Source: Alitabrizicola rongguiensis (GTDB lineage: Bacteria > Pseudomonadota > Alphaproteobacteria > Rhodobacterales > Rhodobacteraceae). Taken from it: a DNA stretch of 64,000 nt. Each line of letters begins with the position of its first letter. Position 1 is the stretch's first letter. The stretch is from the NCBI RefSeq assembly GCF_021491355.1, contig NZ_JAKENF010000001.1:682001-746000 (forward strand), given 5' to 3'. Below, piece by piece: positions 53,050 to 62,379 of this stretch. Made by a program: the position numbers and the translations under genes. A model generated the notes under the pieces. It worked only from the letters and a program-made list of their open reading frames with translations. It searched no databases and was not told the DNA's origin.

Positions 53050-53364
53050 TCAGGGAAGGTGAAACATGGGCACAAGCGGCACCGCGACGGGCTCGTTGTC
53101 GGGATGGGTGGCCATGAGATCGGCCATATGCGCCCACCAGCGCTGCATTACCGGATGCGTCGGCAGATCGGCCATGCCGTGATCCTCTTTTCGCCAAAGG
53201 ACGCCAAAGAGGGCATTCGTCTCCGGATCCAGGTGAATCGAGTAATCCTCGATCCCCGCATCCTTCAGCAGCGTCACGAGTTCCGGCCAGATATCGTCGT
53301 GCCTCTTGCGATACTCGGCCTCCATTCCTGGCTTCAGTATCATCCGGAAGGCATATTTTTCCAT
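53050..53364 (-). CDS. rhaU: L-rhamnose mutarotase
   Basis: A 104-residue protein. The second of two adjacent ATGs (53364) is preferred because GAGGAC is then six bases upstream and the product starts MEKYAFRM as in the family; an ATG at 53367 overlaps the rhaQ stop. Conserved blocks are [19 protein letters not shown], with the His proposed as catalytic, DYSIHLD, LFGVL and [18 protein letters not shown] with the Trp-Trp pair. It interconverts alpha and beta anomers of L-rhamnose to feed the isomerase. Cytosolic dimer in relatives. Confidence 0.94.
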   Translation of the reverse strand: MEKYAFRMILKPGMEAEYRKRHDDIWPELVTLLKDAGIEDYSIHLDPETNALFGVLWRKEDHGMADLPTHPVMQRWWAHMADLMATHPDNEPVAVPLVPMFHLP

Positions 53365-54362
53365 CATGTCCTCGCCATCTTCCACAGCCGTGGCAGCGCG
53401 ATCACCGAAATGAGAAGTGCGCCAATGATGATCGACATAACGATGCCCGGCACGTTCAGAAGGCCAAGGCCGAAGGTCACAAGCCCCATGACAAGTGCCG
53501 CGATCACGACGCCCGGAATCGAGCCGGAACCGCCAAGGATGTTCACCCCACCCAGAACGACCATCGTCACCACTTCAAGCTCGAACCCGGTCGCGATGGA
53601 GGGCCGGGTAGAACCAAGGCGCGAAGTCAGGCAGATGGCCGCAATCCCGCTCATCAGGCCGGTCAACAGAAACAGGATGAAGCGGATCCGGTCGACACGC
53701 ACACCAGAAAATCGCGCCGCAGTGGCGTTGTTTCCGATGACATAGACCCGGCGCCCGAAATCCGTCGCATGAAGCAAGATCCCAAAGACAATGGCCATGA
53801 CGACGAACAGAACCAGTTCAAAGCTGAAGACCCACCAAACATAGCCCTGGCCGAACCAGCCGAAGGCATCCGGATAGCCGGTGAATGCGCCGTCCCCCAG
53901 CACGATGTAGGCGAGGCCGCGAAACAGGCTCATCGTACCGATGGTCACCACGATCGACGGAAGACCCAATCCGGCAACCAGAAAGCCGTTGAAAGCCCCG
54001 CAGATCAGGCCAGTGGCCAGGCCGATCAGCACCAATACAGGAACAGGCGCGCCCGCTGTCATCGCCATTCCCATCGCTGTGGAGGCCAGAGCGATGATGG
54101 CGGCGACGGACAGATCAATCTCGCCGGCGATGATGAGCATCGCCATCGCAAAGGCGATGATGGCCTTTTCGGTGAAGTTGAAGCTGGCGTCGCTGAGGTT
54201 CCAGGGATCCAGAAAATAGGGCGAGGCCAGCGAGTTCGCGATGAAAATCGCAACTGCGACAACGAAAAGCAGCGTTTCCCAGCTTTTCAAGGCCCGTTTC
54301 CAGCCCGGAACCAGCCGGTCTGGAATCTCGCGTCCGCGGATCGACGTTGAGGTGGCGGTCAT
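53364..54362 (-). CDS. rhaQ: L-rhamnose ABC permease
   Basis: A 332-residue inner-membrane protein of the ribose/xylose-type sugar permease family (BPD_transp_2). Segments include [46 protein letters not shown] and [18 protein letters not shown], with about ten helices. GGAGGG precedes the ATG. It overlaps rhaP and rhaU by 4 bp or so each. It pairs with RhaP to form the rhamnose pore driven by RhaT. Which permease is P and which Q follows the Rhizobium leguminosarum order. Confidence 0.93.
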   Translation of the reverse strand: MTATSTSIRGREIPDRLVPGWKRALKSWETLLFVVAVAIFIANSLASPYFLDPWNLSDASFNFTEKAIIAFAMAMLIIAGEIDLSVAAIIALASTAMGMAMTAGAPVPVLVLIGLATGLICGAFNGFLVAGLGLPSIVVTIGTMSLFRGLAYIVLGDGAFTGYPDAFGWFGQGYVWWVFSFELVLFVVMAIVFGILLHATDFGRRVYVIGNNATAARFSGVRVDRIRFILFLLTGLMSGIAAICLTSRLGSTRPSIATGFELEVVTMVVLGGVNILGGSGSIPGVVIAALVMGLVTFGLGLLNVPGIVMSIIIGALLISVIALPRLWKMART

Positions 54363-55348
54363 GCGGATCCCTCCACTACCCGATGTTCGGCCTGCTTCAG
54401 GATGATCCGGCCCTTCGGTCTTGAACTGCGGGCGTTGAAGGCGATGGCAACGAGGATGGCGATGCCCGAGATAGCCATTTGCGCGAAGGGCGAGATGCCC
54501 ACCACCGGCAGCGCGTTCTTCACGATGCCAAGGAACAGAGCCCCCATTACCGCACCCGCAACAGAGCCTGCGCCACCGGCGATGGCGACACCGCCGATCA
54601 CGCAGGCGGCCACCACGTCAAGCTCGAACCCGCCTGCGATGTCGACATAGGCCACCGCATAGCGCGCGACCCACAGGTATCCGGTAAGCCCGGCAAGCGT
54701 GCCCGCGATGACGAAGGCCGCGAACTGGGTGCGGCCAACTGAGATGCCCGTATAAACTGCCGCATGGGGGTTGCCTCCCACCGCGAAGAACGCGCGGCCA
54801 AGGGGGGTGCGGTAGATAAGGACCGTGAAGACCAAGACAATGGCGATCATGATCCAGGTCATCACCGGAAGGCCGAGAAGGATCGCGCGCGGAAAGTCCT
54901 TGAACTCCGGACTCATCTGGTGCGCGTTGATCCATTTCCCGGCGGTCAGCACAAAGATGATGCCGCGATAGATCGTCATCGTCCCAAGGGTCACGACGAT
55001 GGACGGAATGCCGAGTTTCCAGACGAGCAGGCCGTTGAATGCTCCAAGCAGGGCGCCCAGCACGATCACTGCAAGCAGGATCACCACAATCGGGACGCCG
55101 GCCATGTTCAGCAGCCCCGCAACCATGCCGCACAGGGCCAGATTGGCAGCGATCGACAGGTCGATGCATTTCGTCAGGATCACCACCATCTGGCCTAGCG
55201 CCAGGATGATGAGCGGCGAGGTGTCGGTCAGGACGTTGACAAGGTTGCCTGGCAGGATGAAGGCCGGAAAACGCATCGCAACCAGGGCCAGCAGCACGAG
55301 GATGGCAAGGGCGAGGATCGCCTCGCGTGACTTCAGGATGCCTCTCAT
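54359..55348 (-). CDS. rhaP: L-rhamnose ABC permease
   Basis: A 329-residue BPD_transp_2 permease: VVILTKCIDLSIAANLALCGM, GLLVWKLGIPSIVVTLGTMTIYRGI, FAVGGNPHAAVYTGISVGR and CVIGGVAIAGGAGSVAGAVMGAL. Ribosome binding site GGGGAGG. It overlaps rhaT by ATGA and rhaQ by ATGA, so stoichiometric synthesis is expected. It is the first of two related permeases forming a heterodimer, as in rhizobial rhamnose transporters. Confidence 0.93.
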   Translation of the reverse strand: MRGILKSREAILALAILVLLALVAMRFPAFILPGNLVNVLTDTSPLIILALGQMVVILTKCIDLSIAANLALCGMVAGLLNMAGVPIVVILLAVIVLGALLGAFNGLLVWKLGIPSIVVTLGTMTIYRGIIFVLTAGKWINAHQMSPEFKDFPRAILLGLPVMTWIMIAIVLVFTVLIYRTPLGRAFFAVGGNPHAAVYTGISVGRTQFAAFVIAGTLAGLTGYLWVARYAVAYVDIAGGFELDVVAACVIGGVAIAGGAGSVAGAVMGALFLGIVKNALPVVGISPFAQMAISGIAILVAIAFNARSSRPKGRIILKQAEHRVVEGSA

Positions 55349-56883
55349 GCCGCCTCCCCTTCGATGCCGGCTGCCGCCCGGACCAGATTTTCGGGCGTCA
55401 TGCTGCCACCCTGGAACTCGGCAGCGATCCGGCCCTCGCGCATGACGATGACCCGGTCGGACATGCCCAGCACCTCCGGTATCTCCGAGGAAACCATGAT
55501 CACCGCCAGTCCTTGGGCTGCCAACTCGGACATGAAGTCGTGGACGGCGGCCTTGGACCCGATATCGATGCCCTTGGTCGGCTCATCCAGAATGATGACG
55601 CGCGGCTTGGTCGCCAGCCATTTGGCGATCACGACCTTCTGCTGGTTGCCGCCGGACAGAAGCCCCACATCCTGGTCAAGGCTCGCCGCCCTCAGATCAA
55701 GCCGGCTGGTATAGTCGCGGGTCATGCGGAATTCCTCGGCCAGTCGCAGGAACCCCGCCCGGCTGGTCTTTTCCAGCGACGGCAGGGTGACGTTCTGGAA
55801 GATGGGCAGGCCCTTGACCGCCCCCTGACGGCCACGGTCCTCTGGCACATAGACGATGCCTGCGGCGATCGCATCGGCCGTGCTGCGCAGGACCAACACG
55901 CGATCGTCGATGCGGCACGCTCCTTTGGACGGGCGAGTGATCCCGAACAGGGCCTGCATCACTTCGGACCGCCCTGCCCCGACAAGGCCGTAAAAGCCAA
56001 GGATCTCGCCCTGGTGAAGCGTGAAGCCGATATCCTCGAACTCGGTTGGATGACAGTAACCCGCGACCGTCAACACCGGAGGCCCGATCCGGGCTGGTCG
56101 CTTGGGATAGATCTTGTCGACCTCGCGCCCGACCATGAGTTGCACGAGCCGTCCCTCGGTCACATCCGCAATGCGGCCGGAGCCCACGAATTGGCCATCG
56201 CGAAACACCGTCCAGCGATCCGCGATGCGGAAGATCTCGTCGAACTTGTGGCTGATGAACAGAATAGCCTTGCCCTGCGCCTTGAGCTTCTCGACCAGAT
56301 CGTAAAGTTCGTGAATCTCCTTGTGGGACAGGGCGGCCGTCGGTTCGTCCATGATGACGACGCTCGCGTCGATCGACAGGGCGCGGGCGATTGCGACTAG
56401 ATGCTTCGAGGCGATGCCGAGTTCCCGCAGTCGTATGCGCGGGTCCAGGTCGGCGCCGATGGAGGCCAGAAGCCGCTTCGCCTCCGCTTCCATCGCGGAG
56501 GCATCGATCAGCCCGAAACGGGTTCGCGGGGCATGGCCGATGAAGATGTTCTCGGCGACGGTCAGTTCATCGAACAGGACCGTTTCCTGGTGGATGGCGG
56601 TGACGCCCGCCTCAGCGGCTGCCTGTGCGGTCAGAAACCGGGTCTCGACACCATTGACCAGGATTGTCCCGCCATCGGGCTGGTATATCCCGGTCAGAAT
56701 CTTCACCACGGTGGACTTGCCCGCGCCGTTCTCGCCGATCAGCGCAGTCACCTGCCCGGCAAAAAGGTCAAGCTCCACGCCGTCGAGCGCGCGAACACCG
56801 GGGAACGTCTTCGATATTCCCCTGAAGGACAGCACCGGAACATGCGTCTCGGCGCCTTTCGCGAGAGCGGTTTCAGTCAGCAT
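55345..56883 (-). CDS. rhaT: L-rhamnose ABC ATPase, tandem nucleotide-binding domains
   Basis: A 512-residue protein with two fused ABC domains, as usual for monosaccharide importers. The first, about residues 18-255, has Walker A GENGAGKST, signature LGIASKHLVAIARAL and DEPTAAL. The second, about 270-510, has the degenerate Walker A GLVGAGRSE, signature LSGGNQQKVVIAKWL and DEPTKGID. The ATG at 56883 (MLTETALAK) is chosen; a TTG at 56919 is in frame but lies inside the intercistronic hairpin. No strong ribosome binding site is visible, which fits lower expression than rhaS. Confidence 0.92.
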   Translation of the reverse strand: MLTETALAKGAETHVPVLSFRGISKTFPGVRALDGVELDLFAGQVTALIGENGAGKSTVVKILTGIYQPDGGTILVNGVETRFLTAQAAAEAGVTAIHQETVLFDELTVAENIFIGHAPRTRFGLIDASAMEAEAKRLLASIGADLDPRIRLRELGIASKHLVAIARALSIDASVVIMDEPTAALSHKEIHELYDLVEKLKAQGKAILFISHKFDEIFRIADRWTVFRDGQFVGSGRIADVTEGRLVQLMVGREVDKIYPKRPARIGPPVLTVAGYCHPTEFEDIGFTLHQGEILGFYGLVGAGRSEVMQALFGITRPSKGACRIDDRVLVLRSTADAIAAGIVYVPEDRGRQGAVKGLPIFQNVTLPSLEKTSRAGFLRLAEEFRMTRDYTSRLDLRAASLDQDVGLLSGGNQQKVVIAKWLATKPRVIILDEPTKGIDIGSKAAVHDFMSELAAQGLAVIMVSSEIPEVLGMSDRVIVMREGRIAAEFQGGSMTPENLVRAAAGIEGEAA

Positions 56884-56907
56884 GGATTTTGCCTGGAAAG
56901 GAGGGAC

Positions 56908-56933
56908 GGGCCCGGTCAAAAGCGACCGGGCCC
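56908..56933 (-). ncRNA. intercistronic hairpin between rhaS and rhaT
   Basis: A perfect 10-bp stem, GGGCCCGGTC with GACCGGGCCC, and a 6-base loop, 13 bp after the rhaS stop and 25 bp before the rhaT start. It has the same position and size as the hairpins behind the two peptide-binding-protein genes of this window. It probably stabilises the rhaS message or reduces transcription into rhaTPQUK. Confidence 0.65.
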
Positions 56934-56946
56934 GGAGGGAGTCCGA

Positions 56947-57939
56947 TCAGAAGATCGAGGAGAACTGGTCGATGTTCGAGGCGTCGTAGGTGAACGGATC
57001 GGCCATGGCGCCTTCGTTCTTGTCGTCCAGCTTGACGTTGCCCATGCGGCCCATTGGGATCTCGGCACCAGGCTCGGCCTTCGCGTCACCCTTGGCGAGG
57101 TGATAGGCGATCATCGTGGCCGAATAGCCAAGGTCGATCGGGTTCCAGATCGCAAAAGACTTGGATGCGCCAGACTTCACATGGCCAGCCATTTCCGAAG
57201 GCAGGCCAAGGCCCGTCACGTTGACCTGACCGATCTTGCCGGCATCCGTCACCGCCTGGGCAGCAGCCACGATCCCGACCGAGGTCGGTGCGATGATCGC
57301 CTTCAGGTTCGGATAGGTCTGCAGCAGGCCCTGCGTCTCGCGATAGGACTTGTCGGCCAGATCGTCGCCATAGACGACACCGACAAGATTGATGCCCGGA
57401 TAGTTCGGCAGCACCTTCTTCGCTTCCTCGATCCAGACGTTCTGGTTGGTCGAGGTGGTGGTAGCGGACAGGATCGCCACGTCGCCGCCGTCGGGCAGAT
57501 GGTCCGCCGCCAGTTTGACGATGGTGTTGCCGATCAGCGCCGAAGACGACGGGTTCAGGTGCATCTGGCGGCCTTCCGGTGCAACGCCCGAATCCCACGA
57601 AATCACGGTGATGCCGCGATCCATCGCCTTCTTCAGCGCCGGCACCAGCGCATCGGCGTCATTGGCGGACACCGCGATCGCATCGACCTTTTGGGCGATC
57701 AGGGCGTTGATCACCTCGATCTGGCCTTCAGCGGTCGTGTCGGTCGGGCCGGTGTAGATGATCTCGACATCGCCGAGTTCCTTGGCGGCCTCTTCGGCGC
57801 CCTTGTTCGCGGCCTCGAAGAAGCCGATGCCGAGCGCCTTGACCACAAGGGCGATGCGCATGGGTTCGGCATGGGCGCCGGTCGCGATAAGTCCGGTGGC
57901 CAGCGCCACCGTCGTCAGGGTCTTTCTCAGAATGCTCAT
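56947..57939 (-). CDS. rhaS: L-rhamnose periplasmic binding protein
   Basis: A 330-residue protein. The signal peptide MSILRKTLTTVALATGLIAT ends near AHA-EP. The mature part is a Peripla_BP_4/RbsB-like fold: IALVVKALGIGFFEAANKGAEEAAKEL, ISWDSGVAPEGRQMHLNPSS and the C-terminal lobe GLGLPSEMAGHVKSGASKSFAIWNP. GGAGG lies before the ATG. It delivers rhamnose to RhaTPQ. It is the first structural gene after rhaR, 30 bp downstream, and is separated from rhaT by a strong hairpin. Confidence 0.94.
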   Translation of the reverse strand: MSILRKTLTTVALATGLIATGAHAEPMRIALVVKALGIGFFEAANKGAEEAAKELGDVEIIYTGPTDTTAEGQIEVINALIAQKVDAIAVSANDADALVPALKKAMDRGITVISWDSGVAPEGRQMHLNPSSSALIGNTIVKLAADHLPDGGDVAILSATTTSTNQNVWIEEAKKVLPNYPGINLVGVVYGDDLADKSYRETQGLLQTYPNLKAIIAPTSVGIVAAAQAVTDAGKIGQVNVTGLGLPSEMAGHVKSGASKSFAIWNPIDLGYSATMIAYHLAKGDAKAEPGAEIPMGRMGNVKLDDKNEGAMADPFTYDASNIDQFSSIF

Positions 57940-57969
57940 GTGTTCCTCCCAGAGCGTTGCTGTCCCGCG

Positions 57970-58779
57970 CTATTCCTCCTGCGCGCGGATTTTCCGTTCC
58001 TGCGCGGCCACTTCGGCCACGATCAGCTTCACGTCCGCTTCCTCGAGCATGCGGGCAGAGCGGTCGTCGATGCGGTCATCGGTGATGACCGTCGTAATGC
58101 GGGTCAGCGGGCAAAGAAGCAGGCTCGACCGCTGCGCGAATTTGGAACTGTCGGCCAAGACGATCAGCTCATCCGCCTGACCGATCAGCTTCTGCTCGGC
58201 CTGGACCAGCATCGGGTCGCCTTCCATCAGGCCAAGCGGCCCCAGACCGCGGCAGCCCATGAACATCCGCTTGGCGTAGAAGTTGCGGCTGCCATCCTCG
58301 TCGAAGGGAGACAGGATGATGTTCTGTTCGCGATAGATCGCTCCTGCAGGCAGAAGCACGGTGTTCTTCGAGTGCTTCAGCAGATGCTCGGCAATCGGGA
58401 AGCTGTTGGTGAAGACCTGCAGCCGCTTCGTGGTCAGCAGATGAACCATCTGGAAGGTGGTGGTGCCGCCGTTGATGATGATCGCGTCACCATCGGCGCA
58501 CAGATCCACCGCCGCCTTTGCAATGGCCCGCTTCTCGGCCGCATGGATGGTTTCCTGCATGGCGAAGGGGCGAGCGTTGATGCCGACGAAGCTCGGCGGC
58601 GCAATGGCCTCGGCTCCACCGCGCACCCGGCGCAGACGCTTCTGCATGTGAAGCTGGGCGATGTCGCGCCGGATCGTCGCCTCGGACGCGCCAGTCATCT
58701 GGCACAGGTCCGGCACGGTCACCACCGGCCGTTCCTGCACGGCCGAGAGAATGATCCTGTGGCGTTCGGATTCGTGCAT
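57970..58779 (-). CDS. rhaR: DeoR-family regulator of rhamnose catabolism
   Basis: A 269-residue protein from the ATG at 58779 (MHESERHRIILSAVQERPVV), with AGGGGGA upstream. The N-terminal helix-turn-helix (VPDLCQMTGASEATIRRDIAQLHMQKRLRRVRGGAEA) is the DeoR signature. The C-terminal sugar-phosphate-sensing domain has DGDAIIINGGTTTFQM and VLADSSKFAQRS. It heads the rhaRSTPQUK unit and is divergent from rhaDI. In Rhizobium its orthologue represses both units until rhamnose is present. Tandem 10-bp repeats in the gap are its likely binding sites. Confidence 0.94.
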   Translation of the reverse strand: MHESERHRIILSAVQERPVVTVPDLCQMTGASEATIRRDIAQLHMQKRLRRVRGGAEAIAPPSFVGINARPFAMQETIHAAEKRAIAKAAVDLCADGDAIIINGGTTTFQMVHLLTTKRLQVFTNSFPIAEHLLKHSKNTVLLPAGAIYREQNIILSPFDEDGSRNFYAKRMFMGCRGLGPLGLMEGDPMLVQAEQKLIGQADELIVLADSSKFAQRSSLLLCPLTRITTVITDDRIDDRSARMLEEADVKLIVAEVAAQERKIRAQEE

Positions 58780-58822
58780 TCCATCCCCCTTTTTCGGGAC
58801 GCTTGCAGTTGAATCGGTCAAT

Positions 58823-58894
58823 GTCAATCAATTTCAATCGCAGAAAGTCATTCTGCACCTGCATAATGATCGAACATGATCGAAAGTGATTGAC
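58823..58894. promoter_or_regulatory. RhaR operator arrays and divergent promoters of the rha regulon
   Basis: In the 183-bp rhaR-rhaD gap, two 17-bp arms (58823-58839 and 58878-58894) form an inverted repeat matching at 15 positions: GTCAATCAATTTCAATC and GATCGAAAGTGATTGAC. The right arm belongs to a run of three 10-bp units, TGATCGAACA, TGATCGAAAG, TGATTGACAA (58867-58896). The left arm shows similar 10-bp phasing. Each arm carries a TTGACA box (58890-58895 on plus, 58822-58827 on minus) that could be the -35 element of rhaD and rhaR. A repressor on these arms would block both promoters. Confidence 0.72.
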
Positions 58895-58962
58895 AATCCG
58901 TCGCAGCAAGGCAGAGTCCCGACCCAAGAGGCGCGGCGCACGACCCCGCGCGATGGGAGGAT

Positions 58963-61068
58963 ATGATGGCCAAGACCCCCGCCGCTAACCGGCTTGAATC
59001 GCTTTGGAATGACGCCAAGGCAGCGTCCATGAGCGAAGCCGACAAGCTGCTCTACCGGTCGAATCTGTTGGGCTCGGACAAGCGGGTCACGAACTACGGT
59101 GGCGGCAATACCTCGGCGAAGGTGATGGAGCAGGACCCGCTCAGCGGCGAACTGACCGAGGTGCTCTGGGTCAAGGGGTCGGGCGGCGACATCGGGTCGA
59201 TGAAGATGGAAGGCTTCTCGACCCTCTACATGGACAAGCTGCGGGCCCTGAAGGGCAAGTATCGCGGGGTCGAGTTCGAGGACGAAATGGTGGGCTACCT
59301 GCCCCACTGCACCTTCAACCTCAACCCGCGTGCCGCGAGCATCGATACGCCCCTGCACGCTTATGTGCCGCGCAAACATGTCGACCACGTCCATTCCGAC
59401 GCGATCATCGCCATTGCCGCCTCGGTCAACTCGCGAGACCTGACGAAAGAGATTTTTGGCAACGAGATCGGCTGGCTGCCGTGGAGGAAACCCGGCTACG
59501 AGTTGGGCCTGTGGCTGGAAAAGCTTGCAACCGAGAACCCGCAGATGCGCGGCGCCATCCTCGAAAGCCACGGGTTGTTCACCTGGGCGGATGACGCCAA
59601 GGACTGCTACCAGACGACACTGGAAATCATCAACAAGGCCGCAGCCTGGCTTGAGACGAAAACGGCTGGAAAGCCGGCCTTCGGCGGGGTCCGGAAACCG
59701 ACCCTGCCGCCAGAAGAACGCCGCGCCATCGCGGCAAGGCTGATGCCGGTGATCCGGGGCCTGATCTCGAAGGACCGCCACAAGGTCGGGCATTTCGACG
59801 ACCAGCCCGCCGTTCTGGAATTCGTGGGTTCGCAGATGCTCGAGACTCTGGCCCCGCTCGGCACGTCCTGCCCCGACCATTTCCTGCGCACCAAGATTCG
59901 CCCGCTGGTCGTGGATTTCGACCCGTCGAAGCCCGATCTCGCCGCGACCATTGCGAGCCTGCCCAAGGCGGCAGAGGACTATCGCGCCGACTACGCGGCC
60001 TATTACGACCGCTGCAAGCACGACAACTCGCCCGCCCTTCGTGACCCGAATGCCGTGGTCTGGCTGGTGCCCGGCGTCGGCATGATCACCTTCGCCTTGG
60101 ACAAGGCCACTGCCCGCATCTCCGGCGAATTCTACGTGAATGCCATAAACGTCATGCGCGGCGCATCCGGTGTCTCGACCTATCAGGGCCTGCCCGAGCA
60201 GGAGGCCTTCGACATCGAATACTGGCTGCTGGAGGAAGCGAAGCTGCAGCGGATGCCCAAGCCGAAATCCCTCGCAGGCCGTGTCGCGCTCGTGACCGGA
60301 GGGGCGGGGGGCATCGGCTCTGCAACAGCCGAACGGATGCTGAAGGAGGGGGCTTGCGTCATCCTCGCCGATATCGACGGCAAGGCCGCCGAGGATGTGG
60401 CCGCCGGCATGGCCAAGGTCTTTGGGCCGGACGTGGTGCGCTCGGTCGCGATGAACGTCACCATCGAAAGCGATGTGATCGCGGCCTATGCCAATGCGGC
60501 AGCGGAGTATGGCGGGATCGACATCCTCGTCTCGAACGCCGGCATTGCCTCGTCCGCCCCGATCGAAGACACGACGCTCGCGCTCTGGAACCGCAACATG
60601 GATATCCTGTCGACTGGCTACTTCCTTGTCAGCCGGGAAGCATTCAAGCTGTTGCGGGCGCAGGGGATCGGCGGATCGGTCGTCTTCGTGGCGTCGAAGA
60701 ACGGATTGGCGGCCAGTCCGAATGCCTCGGCCTACTGCACCGCCAAGGCCGCCGAAATCCACCTCGCACGTTGCCTTGCCCTGGAAGGGGCCGAAGCGGG
60801 CATCCGCGTCAATGTCGTGAACCCGGATGCCGTGCTTCGCGGCTCGAAGATCTGGTCGGGCGAATGGCTGGACCAGCGCGCCAGCACCTACAAGACGGAC
60901 AAGGAAGGACTTGAAGAGATGTACCGCCAGCGTTCCATGCTCAAGCGGTCGGTGCTGCCCGAGGATATCGCCGAGGGGATCTACTTCTTGGCATCGGATC
61001 TGTCGGCTAAATCGACCGGCAACATCCTCAATATCGATGCGGGCAACGTTCAGGCCTTCACACGCTGA
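58963..61068 (+). CDS. rhaD: bifunctional rhamnulose-1-phosphate aldolase / short-chain dehydrogenase
   Basis: A 701-residue fusion. Residues about 1-420 are a class II aldolase/adducin domain with GGGNTSAKV and the metal-binding HVDHVHSDAIIAIA. Residues about 440-701 are an SDR with the cofactor motif TGGAGGIGSAT and catalytic YCTAK. The aldolase splits rhamnulose-1-phosphate to DHAP and L-lactaldehyde and the SDR oxidises or reduces lactaldehyde. The start may be 58963 or the adjacent ATG at 58966, which is better spaced from GGGAGG. It is divergent from rhaR and followed 11 bp later by rhaI. The fusion is standard in rhizobial-type pathways. Confidence 0.95.
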   Translation: MMAKTPAANRLESLWNDAKAASMSEADKLLYRSNLLGSDKRVTNYGGGNTSAKVMEQDPLSGELTEVLWVKGSGGDIGSMKMEGFSTLYMDKLRALKGKYRGVEFEDEMVGYLPHCTFNLNPRAASIDTPLHAYVPRKHVDHVHSDAIIAIAASVNSRDLTKEIFGNEIGWLPWRKPGYELGLWLEKLATENPQMRGAILESHGLFTWADDAKDCYQTTLEIINKAAAWLETKTAGKPAFGGVRKPTLPPEERRAIAARLMPVIRGLISKDRHKVGHFDDQPAVLEFVGSQMLETLAPLGTSCPDHFLRTKIRPLVVDFDPSKPDLAATIASLPKAAEDYRADYAAYYDRCKHDNSPALRDPNAVVWLVPGVGMITFALDKATARISGEFYVNAINVMRGASGVSTYQGLPEQEAFDIEYWLLEEAKLQRMPKPKSLAGRVALVTGGAGGIGSATAERMLKEGACVILADIDGKAAEDVAAGMAKVFGPDVVRSVAMNVTIESDVIAAYANAAAEYGGIDILVSNAGIASSAPIEDTTLALWNRNMDILSTGYFLVSREAFKLLRAQGIGGSVVFVASKNGLAASPNASAYCTAKAAEIHLARCLALEGAEAGIRVNVVNPDAVLRGSKIWSGEWLDQRASTYKTDKEGLEEMYRQRSMLKRSVLPEDIAEGIYFLASDLSAKSTGNILNIDAGNVQAFTR

Positions 61069-61079
61069 CCCTGGGGGAC

Positions 61080-62330
61080 ATGATGAGCAAGAGCTACGAT
61101 CTGGCTCGCGAGCAATTCGCCGGCTGGGGCGTCGATGCCGAAGCGGCGATGAACGCCCTGTCGAAGATCGCGATCTCTGTCCATTGCTGGCAGGGCGACG
61201 ATGTCGGCGGCTTCGAGCGGAAATCCGGAACCTCGGGCGGCGGCATTCAGGCAACGGGCAACCATCCGGGCCGGGCCAGGACGCCCGGCGAGCTGCGCGC
61301 GGATCTTGATTTTGCGTTCTCGCAGATCCCTGGACGGCATCGCGTAAACCTGCATGCCTTCTATCTCGACACGCACGAAACACCCGGACGCGACGAGATC
61401 GAATACCGGCATTTCACGCCCTGGGTCGACTGGGCCAAGGACAAGGGACTTGGGCTGGACTTCAACCCGACCTTCTTTGCTCATGAGAAAGCCGACGACA
61501 ACCTGACCCTTTCCCATCCGGACAAGGGCATTCGTGACTTCTGGATCGAACATGGCCGTCGCTCGCGCGAAATTGCCGCCCGGATCGGTCAGGAACTCGG
61601 CAGCGCTGCGGTGAACAACGTCTGGATCCCTGACGGGTACAAGGACATTCCCGTTGACCGGATGGCGGCGCGGCAGCGGCTTTGGGACTCGCTCGACGCG
61701 ATGTTCGCCGCACGGCACGACCGCGCCCGGCTGATCGATGCCGTGGAGTCGAAGCTCTTCGGTATCGGCGTCGAGGCTTGCACGGTCGGCAGCCACGAAT
61801 TCTACCTGGGCTTTGCAGCCAGGAAGGATGTCGCGCTGTGTCTCGACATGGGGCATTTCCACCCCACCGAAAACATCGCCGACAAGCTTTCCGCGGTTTC
61901 CCTCTGTGTTCAGGATCTCCTTCTGCATGTCTCGCGTCCCATGCGTTGGGACAGTGATCATGTCATCCTTCTGAATGACGACATTCTGGCCATGGCGCAG
62001 GAACTGGTCTTCGCCGGGCTGTTGCCGCGGACGAGGATCGGGCTGGACTACTTCGATGCCACGATCAGCCGGACAGCAGCCTGGGTCATCGGTGTGCGGA
62101 ACATGCAGAAGGCACTGTTGCACGCATTGCTTCTGCCCCAAGCCCAGTTGAAGGACATCGAGCATCGGCTGGACCATACCGCGCGGTTGTCCTGGACAGA
62201 AGAACTGAAGGATCTTCCCTTCGCGGCTGTCTGGTCCGAATTCTGCGAACGAAACGAGGTTCCGACCGGCAGAACGCTCATCAGCGAACTGGAACAGTAT
62301 CAGTCCAGCGTGGCATTGCGCAGAACCTAG
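61080..62330 (+). CDS. rhaI: L-rhamnose isomerase, Pseudomonas/rhizobial type
   Basis: A 416-residue TIM-barrel isomerase. Blocks include AISVHCWQGDDVGGFE, ATGNHPGRART, DFNPTFFAHEKA, WIPDGYKDIPVDRMAARQRL, VGSHEFYLGFA and DMGHFHPTENIADK, with the His, Asp and Glu metal ligands of the RhaI family. It converts L-rhamnose to L-rhamnulose ahead of RhaK. Start at 61080, or the adjacent ATG at 61083, which is better placed relative to GGGGG. It is the second gene of the rhaDI unit. A degraded amidohydrolase fragment follows directly. Confidence 0.95.
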   Translation: MMSKSYDLAREQFAGWGVDAEAAMNALSKIAISVHCWQGDDVGGFERKSGTSGGGIQATGNHPGRARTPGELRADLDFAFSQIPGRHRVNLHAFYLDTHETPGRDEIEYRHFTPWVDWAKDKGLGLDFNPTFFAHEKADDNLTLSHPDKGIRDFWIEHGRRSREIAARIGQELGSAAVNNVWIPDGYKDIPVDRMAARQRLWDSLDAMFAARHDRARLIDAVESKLFGIGVEACTVGSHEFYLGFAARKDVALCLDMGHFHPTENIADKLSAVSLCVQDLLLHVSRPMRWDSDHVILLNDDILAMAQELVFAGLLPRTRIGLDYFDATISRTAAWVIGVRNMQKALLHALLLPQAQLKDIEHRLDHTARLSWTEELKDLPFAAVWSEFCERNEVPTGRTLISELEQYQSSVALRRT

Positions 62331-62379
62331 GCGCGTGAGCCGCGCCGGGCGCGCCTGCGCCCGCTTTGACGTGGAGCAG

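Noticed and set aside
58834-61383. An 849-codon frame on the minus strand across rhaD and rhaI
   Set aside because: Antisense shadow spanning two well-supported genes; no family resemblance and no ribosome binding site.
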